Positions 26,097 to 35,643 of a stretch of DNA of 64,000 nt are shown here, one piece after another. The position numbers and the translations under genes are program-made. The stretch is from positions 1 through 64,000 of the forward strand of contig VFZE01000021.1 of NCBI GenBank assembly GCA_016871315.1. Reading direction: 5' to 3'. Numbering within the stretch: position 1 is the first letter of the stretch; the number at the start of each line of letters is the position of its first letter. This DNA comes from Acidimicrobiia bacterium (lineage in GTDB: Bacteria > Acidobacteriota > Terriglobia > Bryobacterales > Bryobacteraceae). The notes beneath the pieces were generated by a model, which was given only the letters and a program-made list of their open reading frames with translations, was not told the origin of the DNA and searched no databases.

Positions 26097-26444
26097 TCAG
26101 GCGGTGGCGCGCAGGACGTTCAGGAAAGTGGGCTCGCGGTAAGGCTGGAAACGGTAGCCGACGCCGAAGATGGTTTCGATGTAACGGTCGCCGTAATGGC
26201 CCAGCTTGCGGCGGAGGCGGCGGATGTGTACGTCGAGCGTGCGGGTGCGGATCTGCGGGCCGTAATTCCAGACATCGAGCAGCAGTTGTTCGCGGGGCAC
26301 GATTTCGCCGGCGTTTTGGACGAGTTCGGCCAGCAATTCGAACTCTTTACGAGTGAGTTGAATGGGTCGATTGTCCAGCTTCACCTGCTTGTGCTCGAAA
26401 TCAACCTGCACGTGGTGGTCATCGTAAAGCTCTTGGTTGACCAT
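26097..26444 (-). CDS. Stand-alone OmpR/PhoB-type winged-helix DNA-binding protein
   Basis: A 115-aa protein consisting only of the effector domain of an OmpR-type response regulator: IQLTRKEFELLAELVQNAGE, then REQLLLDVWNYGP, the recognition helix TRTLDVHIRRLRRKLG, and the wing ETIFGVGYRF. No receiver domain is encoded upstream and the ATG is preceded by non-coding DNA, so this is a free winged helix, not a split gene visible here. It presumably binds DNA constitutively or by partner interaction. Its targets are unknown. Confidence 0.85.
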   Translation of the reverse strand: MVNQELYDDHHVQVDFEHKQVKLDNRPIQLTRKEFELLAELVQNAGEIVPREQLLLDVWNYGPQIRTRTLDVHIRRLRRKLGHYGDRYIETIFGVGYRFQPYREPTFLNVLRATA

Positions 26445-26584
26445 ATCACCTTCGATGTTAAGGAAGAGGGCGATTCAGGTCGTATAGAGGATGTAAAAGT
26501 TTTGTAAAAGCCTGTTGAGAGGATTACTCGAATGCGTAGGGACCGGGCCATATTTGTCCGCCATCCAGCTTCTGCCCAGGCCTT
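26445..26584. other. Intergenic stretch, no gene recognised
   Basis: This gap lies upstream of the winged-helix gene and should hold its promoter. On the minus strand a frame ends GGQIWPGPYAFE followed by TAA; it reads like the C-terminus of a protein, but nothing upstream supports a gene. I see no RNA gene or strong terminator. Confidence 0.3.
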
Positions 26585-26725
26585 TCAACTGCCTAACCGT
26601 CTGAGCCCACCTAGTTCACTCTCGAGATCTTCCATCGTGTACTCGATCCAAATCTCAGGAGCCTTGAGGAAGCCGTCGATCTCATAACTGGTCTCAAAAC
26701 CCAGTAGACGGCGCAAGTCCTTAGC
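26585..26725 (-). pseudogene. C-terminal fragment of a UPF0175-type antitoxin
   Basis: The last 46 codons before TGA (26587-26585) read DLRRLLGFETSYEIDGFLKA, then IEYTMEDLESELGGLRRLG. This is the second half of UPF0175 family proteins, small antitoxin-like regulators of about 80-90 aa. The N-terminal half (the PEDVAQ...REALALE region) is absent: the frame runs back into the end of the DUF1501 gene, with no start codon that would restore it. No PIN toxin follows. It is a remnant. Confidence 0.6.
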
Positions 26726-28133
26726 CCAGAATCTCCTTCACAACCTTCCCGTGCACATCGGTCAGCCGGAAATGCCGGCCCTGGTACTGGAAGGTCAGCT
26801 TAGTATGGTCAATCCCCAGCGTATGCAGCATCGTCGCGTGCAGGTCGTGCACGTGCACCGGGTCCGACACCACATTGTAGGAGAACTCATCGGTTTCCCC
26901 GTAGCTGACGCCGGGTTTCATCCCGCCGCCGGCCATCCACATTGTGAAGCAGCGCGGATGATGGTCGCGCCCGTAGTCGTCCTTGGTCAGCCGCCCCTGG
27001 CAATACACCGTGCGCCCGAACTCGCCGCCCCACAGCACCAGCGTGTCGTCCAGCATACCTCGCTCCTTCAGATCCTCGACCAGCGACGCCGCCGGCTGGT
27101 CCGTTTCCTTGCAGCGCTTGGGCAGACCCTCCGGCAGCCCGCCGTGATGATCCCAGTCGCGGTGGAATAATTGAATGAAGCGCACGCCGCGCTCGGCCAG
27201 ACGCCGCGCCAGCAGGCAGTTGTAGCTGAATGTCCCTGGCTTGCGCGAATCAGGCCCGTAAAGCTCAAACGTGCGCGGCGGCTCTTTCGATAGATCGGTC
27301 AGCTCCGGCACCGAGGACTGCATCCGGAAAGCCATCTCGTATTGCGCGATCCGCGTAGCGATCTCCGGATCGCCGTAGTCATCGAGCTTTGCGCGGTTCA
27401 GCTTCTCCAGCGCGTCCAGGTAGAGTCGCCGGTTTTCCGCCGGAAAGCCATCGGGGTTCGACAGATACAGCACCGGATCACCAACCGAGCGGAACTTCAC
27501 CCCCTGGTACCGCGTTGGCAGGAAGCCGCTGCCCCACAGCCGGTCGTACAAAGGCTGCCCGCCGCCGCCCGAGCCCGGCGAAATCATCACGACAAACGAC
27601 GGCAGGTTCTCCGTCTCGGCGCCCAGCCCGTAGGCCAGCCACGCGCCGATGCTCGGCCGTCCGGCCAGCTCCGCGCCGGTCTGCAAAAACGTGACAGCCG
27701 GATCATGATTGATTGCCTGCGTGTGCAGCGACTTCACAAAAGTCAGCTGGTCGGCGATCTTCGCCGTGTAGGGCAGCAGTTCGCTCACCCACGCGCCCGA
27801 TGCGCCGTGCTGCTTGAAGGCGAACATCGAAGGCACCAGCGGCAGGCTCGATTGCGACGCCGACATCGTCGTCAGCCGCTGCCCCTTGCGCACCGATTCG
27901 GGCATCTCCTGCCCGGCCATCTCTTGAAGCTTCGGCTTATGGTCGAACAGTTCCATTTGAGACGGTCCGCCCGATTGGAACAGGTAGATCACGCGCTTGG
28001 CCTTCGGCGCGAAGTGCGGCAGCCCGCTGAGCCCCTTGGCGGCGCTCAACTCGCGCGGCAGCAGCGACGCCAGCGCGGCGATGCCTAGCCCGGAAGCGGT
28101 TCTTGAAAAAAAGTGGCGCCGTGTGAACTCCAT
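26721..28133 (-). CDS. DUF1501 protein
   Basis: A 470-aa protein starting [20 protein letters not shown], a Tat signal with the RR-x-F-F motif. The conserved [14 protein letters not shown] and [17 protein letters not shown] stretches near residues 360-390 resemble the sulfatase/phosphatase-like fold of the family. It starts just 3 bp downstream of the LamG/DUF1553 gene and is its partner. The molecular function is not established. Confidence 0.88.
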   Translation of the reverse strand: MEFTRRHFFSRTASGLGIAALASLLPRELSAAKGLSGLPHFAPKAKRVIYLFQSGGPSQMELFDHKPKLQEMAGQEMPESVRKGQRLTTMSASQSSLPLVPSMFAFKQHGASGAWVSELLPYTAKIADQLTFVKSLHTQAINHDPAVTFLQTGAELAGRPSIGAWLAYGLGAETENLPSFVVMISPGSGGGGQPLYDRLWGSGFLPTRYQGVKFRSVGDPVLYLSNPDGFPAENRRLYLDALEKLNRAKLDDYGDPEIATRIAQYEMAFRMQSSVPELTDLSKEPPRTFELYGPDSRKPGTFSYNCLLARRLAERGVRFIQLFHRDWDHHGGLPEGLPKRCKETDQPAASLVEDLKERGMLDDTLVLWGGEFGRTVYCQGRLTKDDYGRDHHPRCFTMWMAGGGMKPGVSYGETDEFSYNVVSDPVHVHDLHATMLHTLGIDHTKLTFQYQGRHFRLTDVHGKVVKEILG

Positions 28134-28136
28134 CGT

Positions 28137-31112
28137 CTACTCCTTCGTGATCGCCTCGTCTAGGTTGAGAATCAAACTCGCCACCGCCGCCCGCGCCGCA
28201 TGCCCGGCGGCGTCGAGCGACTTGTCCCGCGGTGATTCCCCGTGCGAAAGGAACCGTTCCGCTTCTCCCGGGTTCGCGCGGTAGTAACTCAGGAAGCCAT
28301 CGTGAGCCTGCTGGAGCGCGGCAAACTCAGCGGCGGAGGGCTCACGCGACAGTACAATGCGGAACATCTCGCCGATGCCCCCGCGCACGGCCAGCGCCCG
28401 CGACGCCTCGACATAGGCGACATCGTTCATCAGGTTCAGCGCCTGCAGCGGCGTGTTCGTGCGCACCGCCCGCACGGAACATGTCTCCCGATTCGGCGCG
28501 TCAAAGGTGATCATCGACGGCGGAGCCACCGTGCGCCGCCAATATGTGTACAGGCTCCGCCGGTACAAATCCTCGCCCGAGCCCTGCTTGTATCCTGAGC
28601 CGCCCGCCAATTCCTGCCACAATCCCGGCGGCTGATACGGTTTCACCGACGGCCCGCCGGTCTTTTCCACCAGCAGCCCCGCAACGGCCAGCGCCTGGTC
28701 CCGCACCACATCGGCCGGCAAACGGAAACGCGCGCCCCGCGCCAGCAGCCGGTTCTCCGGATCACGCTCCAACAGTTCCGGCGTCACGCGCGAGGATTGC
28801 CGGTAAGTCCCGCTCATCACGATCGTCTTCAGCAGCCCCTTCACATCCCACCCGCTTGCCACGAACTCCGCCGCCAGCCAATCGAGCAGCTCCATTTGAA
28901 CCGGCCATTCCCCCTGCGACCCGAAATCCTCCACCGTCTTCACCAGTCCCTGCCCGAACAGCATTTGCCAGTAACGGTTCACCGTCACGCGCGCCGTCAG
29001 CGGATGCTCCGGATCGGTCAGCCACTGCGCCAGTCCCAGCCGGTTCTCCGGACGCTCGCCGAATGCCGGCAGCACCGCGGGCACGCCGGCGGTCACTTTC
29101 TCGCCAGGCGCATCGTAGGCCCCGCGCTTCAGCAGGAACGTATCGCGAATCCCCGGACTCTCCTTCATCACCATCACCGTGGGAATCGAGCCGTAGAAAC
29201 GCTTCCGGGCAAGCCGCGCCTCTTCCAGACGCTTCAGCGCCGCCGGCGCCGACTCCTCGAGAAACGCCAGCCGCAGCTTCGCTGCCTGCGCCTTGGTGCG
29301 CCGCTCCGGCTTCATCGCCGCGATCTCGGGAACCGTTTCCAGCACAGGCATCGCCAGCGCCTCCTTCGGCGTCAGCGCCCGCCGGTACAGCACCACCTCA
29401 TCGATTGCGCCGCGGAACCGCTTTCCTCCGCCTGCGCCAATACGCAGCGGCTCCTTGTTGCCGAGCGGATAATTCAGGTCGTCGAACAACACCTTCAGCT
29501 TCTGCTCCACGCCGTTGATATAGAGCGCCGTGCCTGTGGCATAGCGCGTCCCGTCGTAAACAGCCAGCACGTGCTGCCACTGATTGGGCGTAACCGGCGA
29601 TTCGGTCTCCACCCGCAACCCGATATCTGTGAACCGCTTGGTGATCACCAGTTGCAGCTTGCCCCCAATTAGGTAAAGCCCGTAGCCTTCCGCCTCGAAG
29701 TAATCCTCCAGCTTCGTCACAATCGCCCCATCGCCCGCTTCCGGCTTGATCCAGGCGCCGATCGAGAACGGATCCAGATAATCGAAACCCGCCACCGCAC
29801 CGGCTGCAAGCTCCTTCGCCCCATCAAAGCGCAACGCGGCGCCCGCTTTGCCTTCGACGCTTTCCAGCGGCGCAGCCGCGCCGTCCATCGGCAAGTGCAG
29901 GATCAGGCCGCGCGTGATGGACCATTCGCCGGGCTTGTTACGCTCCCACTTGCGCTGATCCTTGGCCAGCTGCGGCTGCACTCGCTCCCACTCCCGCTCG
30001 GCATCGGCCAGTTCCCGATCCAGATTCTCCAGCTTCCGCGACATCTCCGTTGTCGGAGCCTTGATCATCGGCTCTTCGTTGCCGAAGTTGTAAACCTGCC
30101 CCTTCTCCGGAACATTGTTGAAGAAGGCGAACAGCCGGTAGAAGTCCTTCTGCGAAATCGGATCGTACTTGTGATCGTGACACCGCGCGCAGCCGAAGGT
30201 CATGCCCAGCCAGACCGTGGCCGTGGTCTCGGCCCGCTCGGCCACATATTCCACGCGAAACTCCTCCGGCACAATGCCACCCTCGCTCGTCGTGCGGTGA
30301 TTGCGCAGAAAACCGGTGGCGATCTTTTGATCGAGCGTCGCGTTGGGCAGCAGATCCCCCGCAAGCTGCTCGACAGTGAACCGGTCAAACGGCATATTGC
30401 GCGCAAAAGCGCCGATCACCCAGTCGCGCCACCGGTACATGTCGCGAATGCCGTCGGTCTGGTAGCCGTTCGTGTCCGCGTAGCGCGCCACTTCCAGCCA
30501 CCGCATCGCCATCCGCTCGGCGTAGCGCGGCGAGGCCAGCAGCCGGTCCACCTGCTTCTCGTACGCATTCACGGAGCTGTCCTTCAGAAAAGCATCCACC
30601 TCCTCAGGCGTCGGCGGGAGCCCCGTCAGGTCCAGACTCAATCGCCTGATCAGCGTTGCCCGCGCTGTCTCCGGCGACGGCTTCCACCCCTCCCGTTCCA
30701 GCCGCGCCCGAACGTAATAATCCACCCCGTTGCCGGGCACCTTCACCCGTTTGGGTGGAATCAGCGACCAGTGCTTTTCCCACTGCGCCCCCTGATCGAT
30801 CCACTGCCGCAGCAGCTCAATCTCTTTGTCCGGCAGCCTGTCATGCCCGAGATACGCCGGCGGCATCCGCAGCGTCTTGTTCGTCGAGATCACCCGTTGC
30901 ATCAGCGGACTCTTCGCCGCGTCCCCCGCCACAATCGCCGGCTTCGCCCCCGCCTCCACATCAAACCGCAGCGCCGTCTTCCGGTTCGCTGCATCGGGCC
31001 CATGACAAGGAAAACAGCGGTCGGAAAGGATAGGCCGGATGTCGCGATTGAAGCGCACCTCAGCGCTGGCGCACATCACCACGACGAGAAGACAGAGGAC
31101 GCGTCCCAGCAT
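28137..31112 (-). CDS. DUF1549/DUF1553 protein with cytochrome-c-like and LamG domains
   Basis: A 991-aa exported protein: signal peptide, PSD1-type cytochrome domain with CFPCH near residue 33, DUF1549 (about 128-330, with CARCH), then an inserted concanavalin/LamG-like domain (about 405-580, including [22 protein letters not shown] and the [14 protein letters not shown] end), and a DUF1553 domain (about 700-960). LamG-type inserts bind glycans, which fits a role in attacking surface or extracellular polysaccharide. It is the upstream partner of the DUF1501 gene 3 bp away. Confidence 0.87.
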   Translation of the reverse strand: MLGRVLCLLVVVMCASAEVRFNRDIRPILSDRCFPCHGPDAANRKTALRFDVEAGAKPAIVAGDAAKSPLMQRVISTNKTLRMPPAYLGHDRLPDKEIELLRQWIDQGAQWEKHWSLIPPKRVKVPGNGVDYYVRARLEREGWKPSPETARATLIRRLSLDLTGLPPTPEEVDAFLKDSSVNAYEKQVDRLLASPRYAERMAMRWLEVARYADTNGYQTDGIRDMYRWRDWVIGAFARNMPFDRFTVEQLAGDLLPNATLDQKIATGFLRNHRTTSEGGIVPEEFRVEYVAERAETTATVWLGMTFGCARCHDHKYDPISQKDFYRLFAFFNNVPEKGQVYNFGNEEPMIKAPTTEMSRKLENLDRELADAEREWERVQPQLAKDQRKWERNKPGEWSITRGLILHLPMDGAAAPLESVEGKAGAALRFDGAKELAAGAVAGFDYLDPFSIGAWIKPEAGDGAIVTKLEDYFEAEGYGLYLIGGKLQLVITKRFTDIGLRVETESPVTPNQWQHVLAVYDGTRYATGTALYINGVEQKLKVLFDDLNYPLGNKEPLRIGAGGGKRFRGAIDEVVLYRRALTPKEALAMPVLETVPEIAAMKPERRTKAQAAKLRLAFLEESAPAALKRLEEARLARKRFYGSIPTVMVMKESPGIRDTFLLKRGAYDAPGEKVTAGVPAVLPAFGERPENRLGLAQWLTDPEHPLTARVTVNRYWQMLFGQGLVKTVEDFGSQGEWPVQMELLDWLAAEFVASGWDVKGLLKTIVMSGTYRQSSRVTPELLERDPENRLLARGARFRLPADVVRDQALAVAGLLVEKTGGPSVKPYQPPGLWQELAGGSGYKQGSGEDLYRRSLYTYWRRTVAPPSMITFDAPNRETCSVRAVRTNTPLQALNLMNDVAYVEASRALAVRGGIGEMFRIVLSREPSAAEFAALQQAHDGFLSYYRANPGEAERFLSHGESPRDKSLDAAGHAARAAVASLILNLDEAITKE

Positions 31113-31194
31113 CGCTTTCAGGTCGATTCTAGCATCCCACCCCAGCGGGCCAGCCTGGAAAGAAGCTAGCCGGGGAAGGCTCTAAGCTAGCGCC

Positions 31195-32571
31195 TCAGCT
31201 CCAGATCTCGTGCACAGGGCCGTAGAGATCCTGCGGCGACGACGGGATGTACTCGAATCCGCGGTTCAGCGGATCGTCGCGGCGGATCTTGGTCCAGTCA
31301 ATCCCGAGCGCGGAGTAGATCGTGGCGGCGACGTCTTCGGCGCGGATGTCGCGGTCACGCGACCAACCGGGAGAGGTGGTCGCGCGGCCGACACTGTCTG
31401 TCTCGCCAATCGCGCGCGGGCCGCGGATGCCGGCGCCGGCGAACATCACGGCCTGCTGGAGGAAATGATCACGCCCGCCGCCGGCGTTCAGGTTGCCGAC
31501 CGTGCGGCCGAACTCGCCCATCGCGACGATCAGGGTCTCCTCCAGCAGCCCTTCCGCTTTCAGGTCGGCGATCAGCGTGCCGAGCCCGTTGTCGAACTGG
31601 CGGATGAGCGAGTTCTGGTTGGTGGGGTTGAAGGCGCCCGTGTAGATACCGGAGTGGTTGTCCCAGCCGCCGATGGTGATCTGGATGAAGCGCGTGCCGA
31701 GGCCGGAGCGGACCAGGTTGCGTGCGGTGATGCAAGCGTTGCCGAAGCCGGTGTTGCCGTAGCGGACGCGCTCCTCGGCGTTGAAAGTGAAGACACGGTC
31801 GACGTTCGAGTTGTACATCATGCCCCGCGCGCTCAGGTTGAACTGCAGGATCTCCCCGGCCCCGGCGCCGAGCGTGGCCGCGGCCCGCTCCTCGGCATCC
31901 AGCTTCAGCAGCAGGTCATAGCGCTGATCAAAGCGCGCCGGTCCGGCGGGGTGGGCTGTATTGCCGAGGCCCGCGCCGTTGGGTGCGACGAAGAAGGGCG
32001 AATGTTGCGGCGGCAGATAGCCGCTGCCCGGAGTATCGGTGCCGGAGTTGAGCGCCAGAAACGTGGGCAGGCTCTGCTCCTTGGCGGAAAGCTCGATCGA
32101 GGCGACCGAGCCGATGTGCGGCGCGATTCGCGAGGTGCTCGCCAGCGGGTTGCGCGCGATCTGCGCCCACTGCCGCGCGAACTGATGCACCGCGGCCCAG
32201 GAGCGGACCGACCGTAGCAAGGCGATCGAATCCAGCTGATCGGCGATCTTCGGCATGATCCCCTGCGGGAAGCGAATGCTGTCGTAGCTCGTCGCGTTGA
32301 AGCCGGCTGGCGTCCACGGGCCTTCCTTCAGATCGAACGTATCGATATGGCTCTGCCCGCCCGACAGCAGCACGAAGATGCAGTTCTTGGCCTTGCCGAT
32401 CGGCTGCGCCTGTGCGCGCGCGATGGTCTCCATCGGGCGCGACGGCAGCAGGAAGTAGCCGCCGATGGCGCTCGCGGCGTGGCGGAAGAACATGCGCCGG
32501 CCGATGTGGGGATTGCGCCAGAACAGTGTTCCGGGGATCTTGCTCCAGTCGATGCCGTATCTGTCTTTCAT
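31195..32571 (-). CDS. DUF1501 protein, third paralogue
   Basis: A 458-aa protein with a longer N-terminus than its paralogues: a 28-residue leader with RNPHIGRRMFFRHAAS, which puts the Tat-like twin Arg near residue 26. AMGEFGRTVGN and GRDHFLQQAVMFAGAG near residues 355-385 are the family motifs. It follows the DUF1549 gene by 18 bp. Codons end mostly in C on this strand, whereas the neighbouring pair at 26.7-31.1 kb ends mostly in G, so the two pairs have different compositional histories. Confidence 0.87.
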   Translation of the reverse strand: MKDRYGIDWSKIPGTLFWRNPHIGRRMFFRHAASAIGGYFLLPSRPMETIARAQAQPIGKAKNCIFVLLSGGQSHIDTFDLKEGPWTPAGFNATSYDSIRFPQGIMPKIADQLDSIALLRSVRSWAAVHQFARQWAQIARNPLASTSRIAPHIGSVASIELSAKEQSLPTFLALNSGTDTPGSGYLPPQHSPFFVAPNGAGLGNTAHPAGPARFDQRYDLLLKLDAEERAAATLGAGAGEILQFNLSARGMMYNSNVDRVFTFNAEERVRYGNTGFGNACITARNLVRSGLGTRFIQITIGGWDNHSGIYTGAFNPTNQNSLIRQFDNGLGTLIADLKAEGLLEETLIVAMGEFGRTVGNLNAGGGRDHFLQQAVMFAGAGIRGPRAIGETDSVGRATTSPGWSRDRDIRAEDVAATIYSALGIDWTKIRRDDPLNRGFEYIPSSPQDLYGPVHEIWS

Positions 32572-32589
32572 GGCTCCTGTGTCCCCCTT

Positions 32590-34485
32590 TTAGTGGCTGA
32601 AGATGAACTCGGCCTTGTTGATCAAGGCCCAGGCCAGGTCTTCGATGGCGGTGTTTCGCGTCGTCGCGTTGGTCGTGCGCGCCAGCGCCGCCACGGCCTG
32701 GTCCTTTTCGTGATTAGTGGGCAGGCGCGAGAGGAACAGCAGGAAGAGTTCGTCGACAGCGGCGGCGTTGTCGGTACTTGTTGAAATGGCACGCAAAGTA
32801 GGCGAGGAGGCGACTCGAACCCGGTTGTTCACAAAGGCGTCGTTCATCAGGTTCAGCGCTTGTAAGATTGAGCCGGACTGGCTGCGGTTCTGTCCGTCGC
32901 GATTGCCGCGGAGGAAGGCGTTCATGAAGCGCAGCGAGTTGCCGTTGCTGCGCGGCTCCACCGGTTCGGGCAGCTGCATCGCCCATTCGGCGGGTCCGTC
33001 CCAGTCTGCAACCGTGTAGGGCTGCGGAATGCCGGTCGCCTTGACAATCGCGTCGTGCACCTCCTCACCCTCCAGACGGCGCGCGAAGTGGCGCGCGAAC
33101 AGCGGAACGCTGGTCACGTTCCATTCCCCGTCATAACGCGAGCTGAGCTGATAGGCGGTCGATTCCGCCACCAGCCGGACATACTCGCGCAAATTGTAGT
33201 TGGATTCGGCCAGCGCGTTGGCCAGCAGACGCAGCAGGCGCGGATGCGTGGCCTGCAACTTCCACGGCGCCGCCGGCGGATGGTCAGGGTCCAGCCGAGC
33301 CGGGTCCAGCCCGTCCAACGGTTCCACTAACGCCAGGTTGAACATCTGCTTCCAGATGCGGTTGGCGAAGTTGACTGCCATCATCGGGTCCTGGATGATG
33401 TTCTCGGCCAGCTCCGCGCGCCAGAAACCGGAGGCGGGCTTATTGCCGTTGCGGTACTCGGCATCGACGGCGCGGATGTTGCCGACGGCGGCGCGGTTGG
33501 GGCGGTTGCCGAAGTTGGTGTTGAGCGCGTAGTTGCCGGTAGGCCGGTCGGTCACCTGCCAGCTGTTGAACAGAGGACTGGTGCGGTCCTGCTGGTGCGG
33601 CGTGGCCAGTGTGACGCGCGAGAAGAAGGCGGCCATGCGCTGGGCGTCCAGTCGGGTGGAGTTGGTGCCCCAGAGACTCAACTGCTCCATGTGGCGGCGG
33701 CCGTCGTGGCACAGCAGGCAATCAAAGTAGCCGAGCCCAAGAAAGCGCGAAGTGGTTTGATAAAGCTGCAGGTCGTACGTGTCCTGGATCGGGCCCATTA
33801 CGGCGCGCCCGCCGACGGCGAAGTTGGAGGCGCCCTCCTCCAGGCTGTAGTTGTTGCCGCCTGCCGTGACCAGCTCATACACCATGTCCTTGAGCGGCTT
33901 TCCGGCATCGATGGAGGTGCGGATGTAGAAGTGGTATGCGTTGCGTCCGCCGGTCTGGCGGTTGACGTTGGCCAGCACTTGGGCGTTTTCCAGCAGATCG
34001 CCCATCCACAGTGTCCACTTGTCGGTGAACTCTTGTGAGTAGAGCAGGCGGTCGATGACGATGTTGCGCTTTTCCACTGAGGAGTCGGCCAGGAAGTTGC
34101 GCACTTCGTTGGGCGTGGGGATGCGGCCCGTGAGGTCGAGATGGATCCGCCGGAAGAACTCGGCGTCGGAGGACACGCGTGCGGCCGCGACGCCGGCCTT
34201 GGCCATCGTGTCGAAGATCTCCACATCAATGAAGTTGCGGCGCGGAAGTTCGCCGGGTGCGACGCTCAGCCGGCCCGAGACGGCCAAGTTACGGTTAAGC
34301 TTGCCGGCGCGCTCATGCACATCCTGATACTGGCGTAGCTGGCGGCTGAGGAAGGCGTCCGGGTCGGCGCGGAACGAGCAGTTGTCACCACTCGGCTCCT
34401 GGCGCGCCGCGTCTCCGGCGAGGCCGGCCATGGCACCCAGAGTAAACAAAAGACAGAACTTAGCGATAAGATTGTGCTTCCACAT
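32590..34485 (-). CDS. DUF1549/DUF1553 protein without N-terminal cytochrome domain
   Basis: A 631-aa exported protein: signal peptide (about 1-24), DUF1549 region beginning near ARVSSDAEFFRRIHLDLTG (about residue 100), a single haem-like CLLCHDGRRH near 258, and a DUF1553-like C-terminal half ending in SFLxLFLSRLP-type sequence. Unlike the other two paralogues, no CxxCH is found in the N-terminal 90 residues. It lies upstream of the DUF1501 gene with 18 bp spacing. Confidence 0.82.
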   Translation of the reverse strand: MWKHNLIAKFCLLFTLGAMAGLAGDAARQEPSGDNCSFRADPDAFLSRQLRQYQDVHERAGKLNRNLAVSGRLSVAPGELPRRNFIDVEIFDTMAKAGVAAARVSSDAEFFRRIHLDLTGRIPTPNEVRNFLADSSVEKRNIVIDRLLYSQEFTDKWTLWMGDLLENAQVLANVNRQTGGRNAYHFYIRTSIDAGKPLKDMVYELVTAGGNNYSLEEGASNFAVGGRAVMGPIQDTYDLQLYQTTSRFLGLGYFDCLLCHDGRRHMEQLSLWGTNSTRLDAQRMAAFFSRVTLATPHQQDRTSPLFNSWQVTDRPTGNYALNTNFGNRPNRAAVGNIRAVDAEYRNGNKPASGFWRAELAENIIQDPMMAVNFANRIWKQMFNLALVEPLDGLDPARLDPDHPPAAPWKLQATHPRLLRLLANALAESNYNLREYVRLVAESTAYQLSSRYDGEWNVTSVPLFARHFARRLEGEEVHDAIVKATGIPQPYTVADWDGPAEWAMQLPEPVEPRSNGNSLRFMNAFLRGNRDGQNRSQSGSILQALNLMNDAFVNNRVRVASSPTLRAISTSTDNAAAVDELFLLFLSRLPTNHEKDQAVAALARTTNATTRNTAIEDLAWALINKAEFIFSH

Positions 34486-34617
34486 CCCGTTCGACCTTCC
34501 CGGCCCTTCTTGGAGAGCCTCTGATACTGTGTTGGAAGTATAACACCGGTCTCAGGCGTTTTGACTCGCCGAAACACCTTAAAAAGTGTGACTAAGCGGC
34601 TTGAAGGGTTGCCACTC

Positions 34618-35640
34618 TCAACCCCCGACGTAGCGCGCATAAAGGCTGCGCGCTAGCCCCGTATCGGTGGTGCCCTGGATGATGGCGCGGCCGTCGGGAA
34701 AGATGGTCATCTCATACGGCTCCAGGAAGAAGCGCAAGGCGAACTCATTGGAACGCACACGCCCCAGCGGCGCCAGCCTCGCCTCCAGCTGCCCCAGATC
34801 CAGCGGGCTCGTGCGCAGGTGGATCTGCACCGCGTTGCGCCCGCACAGGCTGATCGGCGTCCGCCGCACCCCTTCCAGATACGGAAAACTGTTCTCGCGG
34901 CAAACGCTGCAATCCTCCCGCGGCTCCGGCTGCGCGCTCTGCCGGATGCGTCCGCTCCACACATCCACGCGCGTGATCAGCCGCGGCACCAGATGCCCGT
35001 TGCCCGACAGCACCTGCATCGCCATGGAGCACTGCAGCGCCGCCACCGTGGAGGTGACCGTGTTCAGTACGCCCGCGGTCTCGCACGTCGGCTGCGCTCC
35101 GGAAGGCGGATCAGGATACAAACACGCCAGACAGCTCCTCTCCTGGTCAAGAACCGGCATCACCAGCCCGTAGCTTTCCACGGCAGCTCCGTAGATCCAC
35201 GGCAGGTTCTCCCGCACGCAAAACTCGTTGATCAGGTAGCGCGTCTCGAAATTGTCGGTGCCGTCCAGCACAAGCTCAACTTCACCAAGGCAGTCGCCGA
35301 TATTGGACGCGGTCAAATCGGCAACCACCGGCTCCACTTCAATCGAAGAGTTGATCAGCGCCAGCCGCTGGGCTGCCGCTGCCGCCTTCGGCAGCCCCTG
35401 CTCGGCATCGGACTCCTCAAACAGCCATTGCCGCTGCAGATTGTTCAGCTCCACGTAGTCCCGGTCGATGATCCGCAAAAAACCAACGCCCGCCCGCGCC
35501 AGCGATGCCGCTTGAAAACTGCCCAGCGCCCCGCATCCCACAATCGCCGCGCGCGCCTTCTTCAGCCTGCCCTGGCCCTCTTCACCAAGCCCGGCAAACC
35601 GCACCTGGCGCGAATAACGTTCCGGTACGGGTTCGCTCAT
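34618..35640 (-). CDS. ThiF/MoeB-family adenylyltransferase (E1-like)
   Basis: A 340-aa E1-like protein. ATP-binding Rossmann motif VGCGALGSFQAASLARAG begins at residue 34, with DRDYVELNNLQRQ, DGTDNFETRYLIN and the zinc-binding pairs CLAC and CSVC. The C-terminal 85 residues after the second pair form an extension seen in ThiF-type rather than minimal MoeB proteins. It activates the C-terminus of a ubiquitin-like sulfur carrier (ThiS or MoaD type), but no such carrier is in the window. It is 3 bp downstream of iolC and is the last gene of the inositol operon. Confidence 0.85.
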   Translation of the reverse strand: MSEPVPERYSRQVRFAGLGEEGQGRLKKARAAIVGCGALGSFQAASLARAGVGFLRIIDRDYVELNNLQRQWLFEESDAEQGLPKAAAAAQRLALINSSIEVEPVVADLTASNIGDCLGEVELVLDGTDNFETRYLINEFCVRENLPWIYGAAVESYGLVMPVLDQERSCLACLYPDPPSGAQPTCETAGVLNTVTSTVAALQCSMAMQVLSGNGHLVPRLITRVDVWSGRIRQSAQPEPREDCSVCRENSFPYLEGVRRTPISLCGRNAVQIHLRTSPLDLGQLEARLAPLGRVRSNEFALRFFLEPYEMTIFPDGRAIIQGTTDTGLARSLYARYVGG

Positions 35641-35643
35641 CGG

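Noticed and set aside
31163-31191. Repeated AAGCTAGC words after the DUF1501 gene as a terminator or att site
   Set aside because: The words are short and self-palindromic, no T-run follows, and no integrase is nearby; no stronger case can be made.
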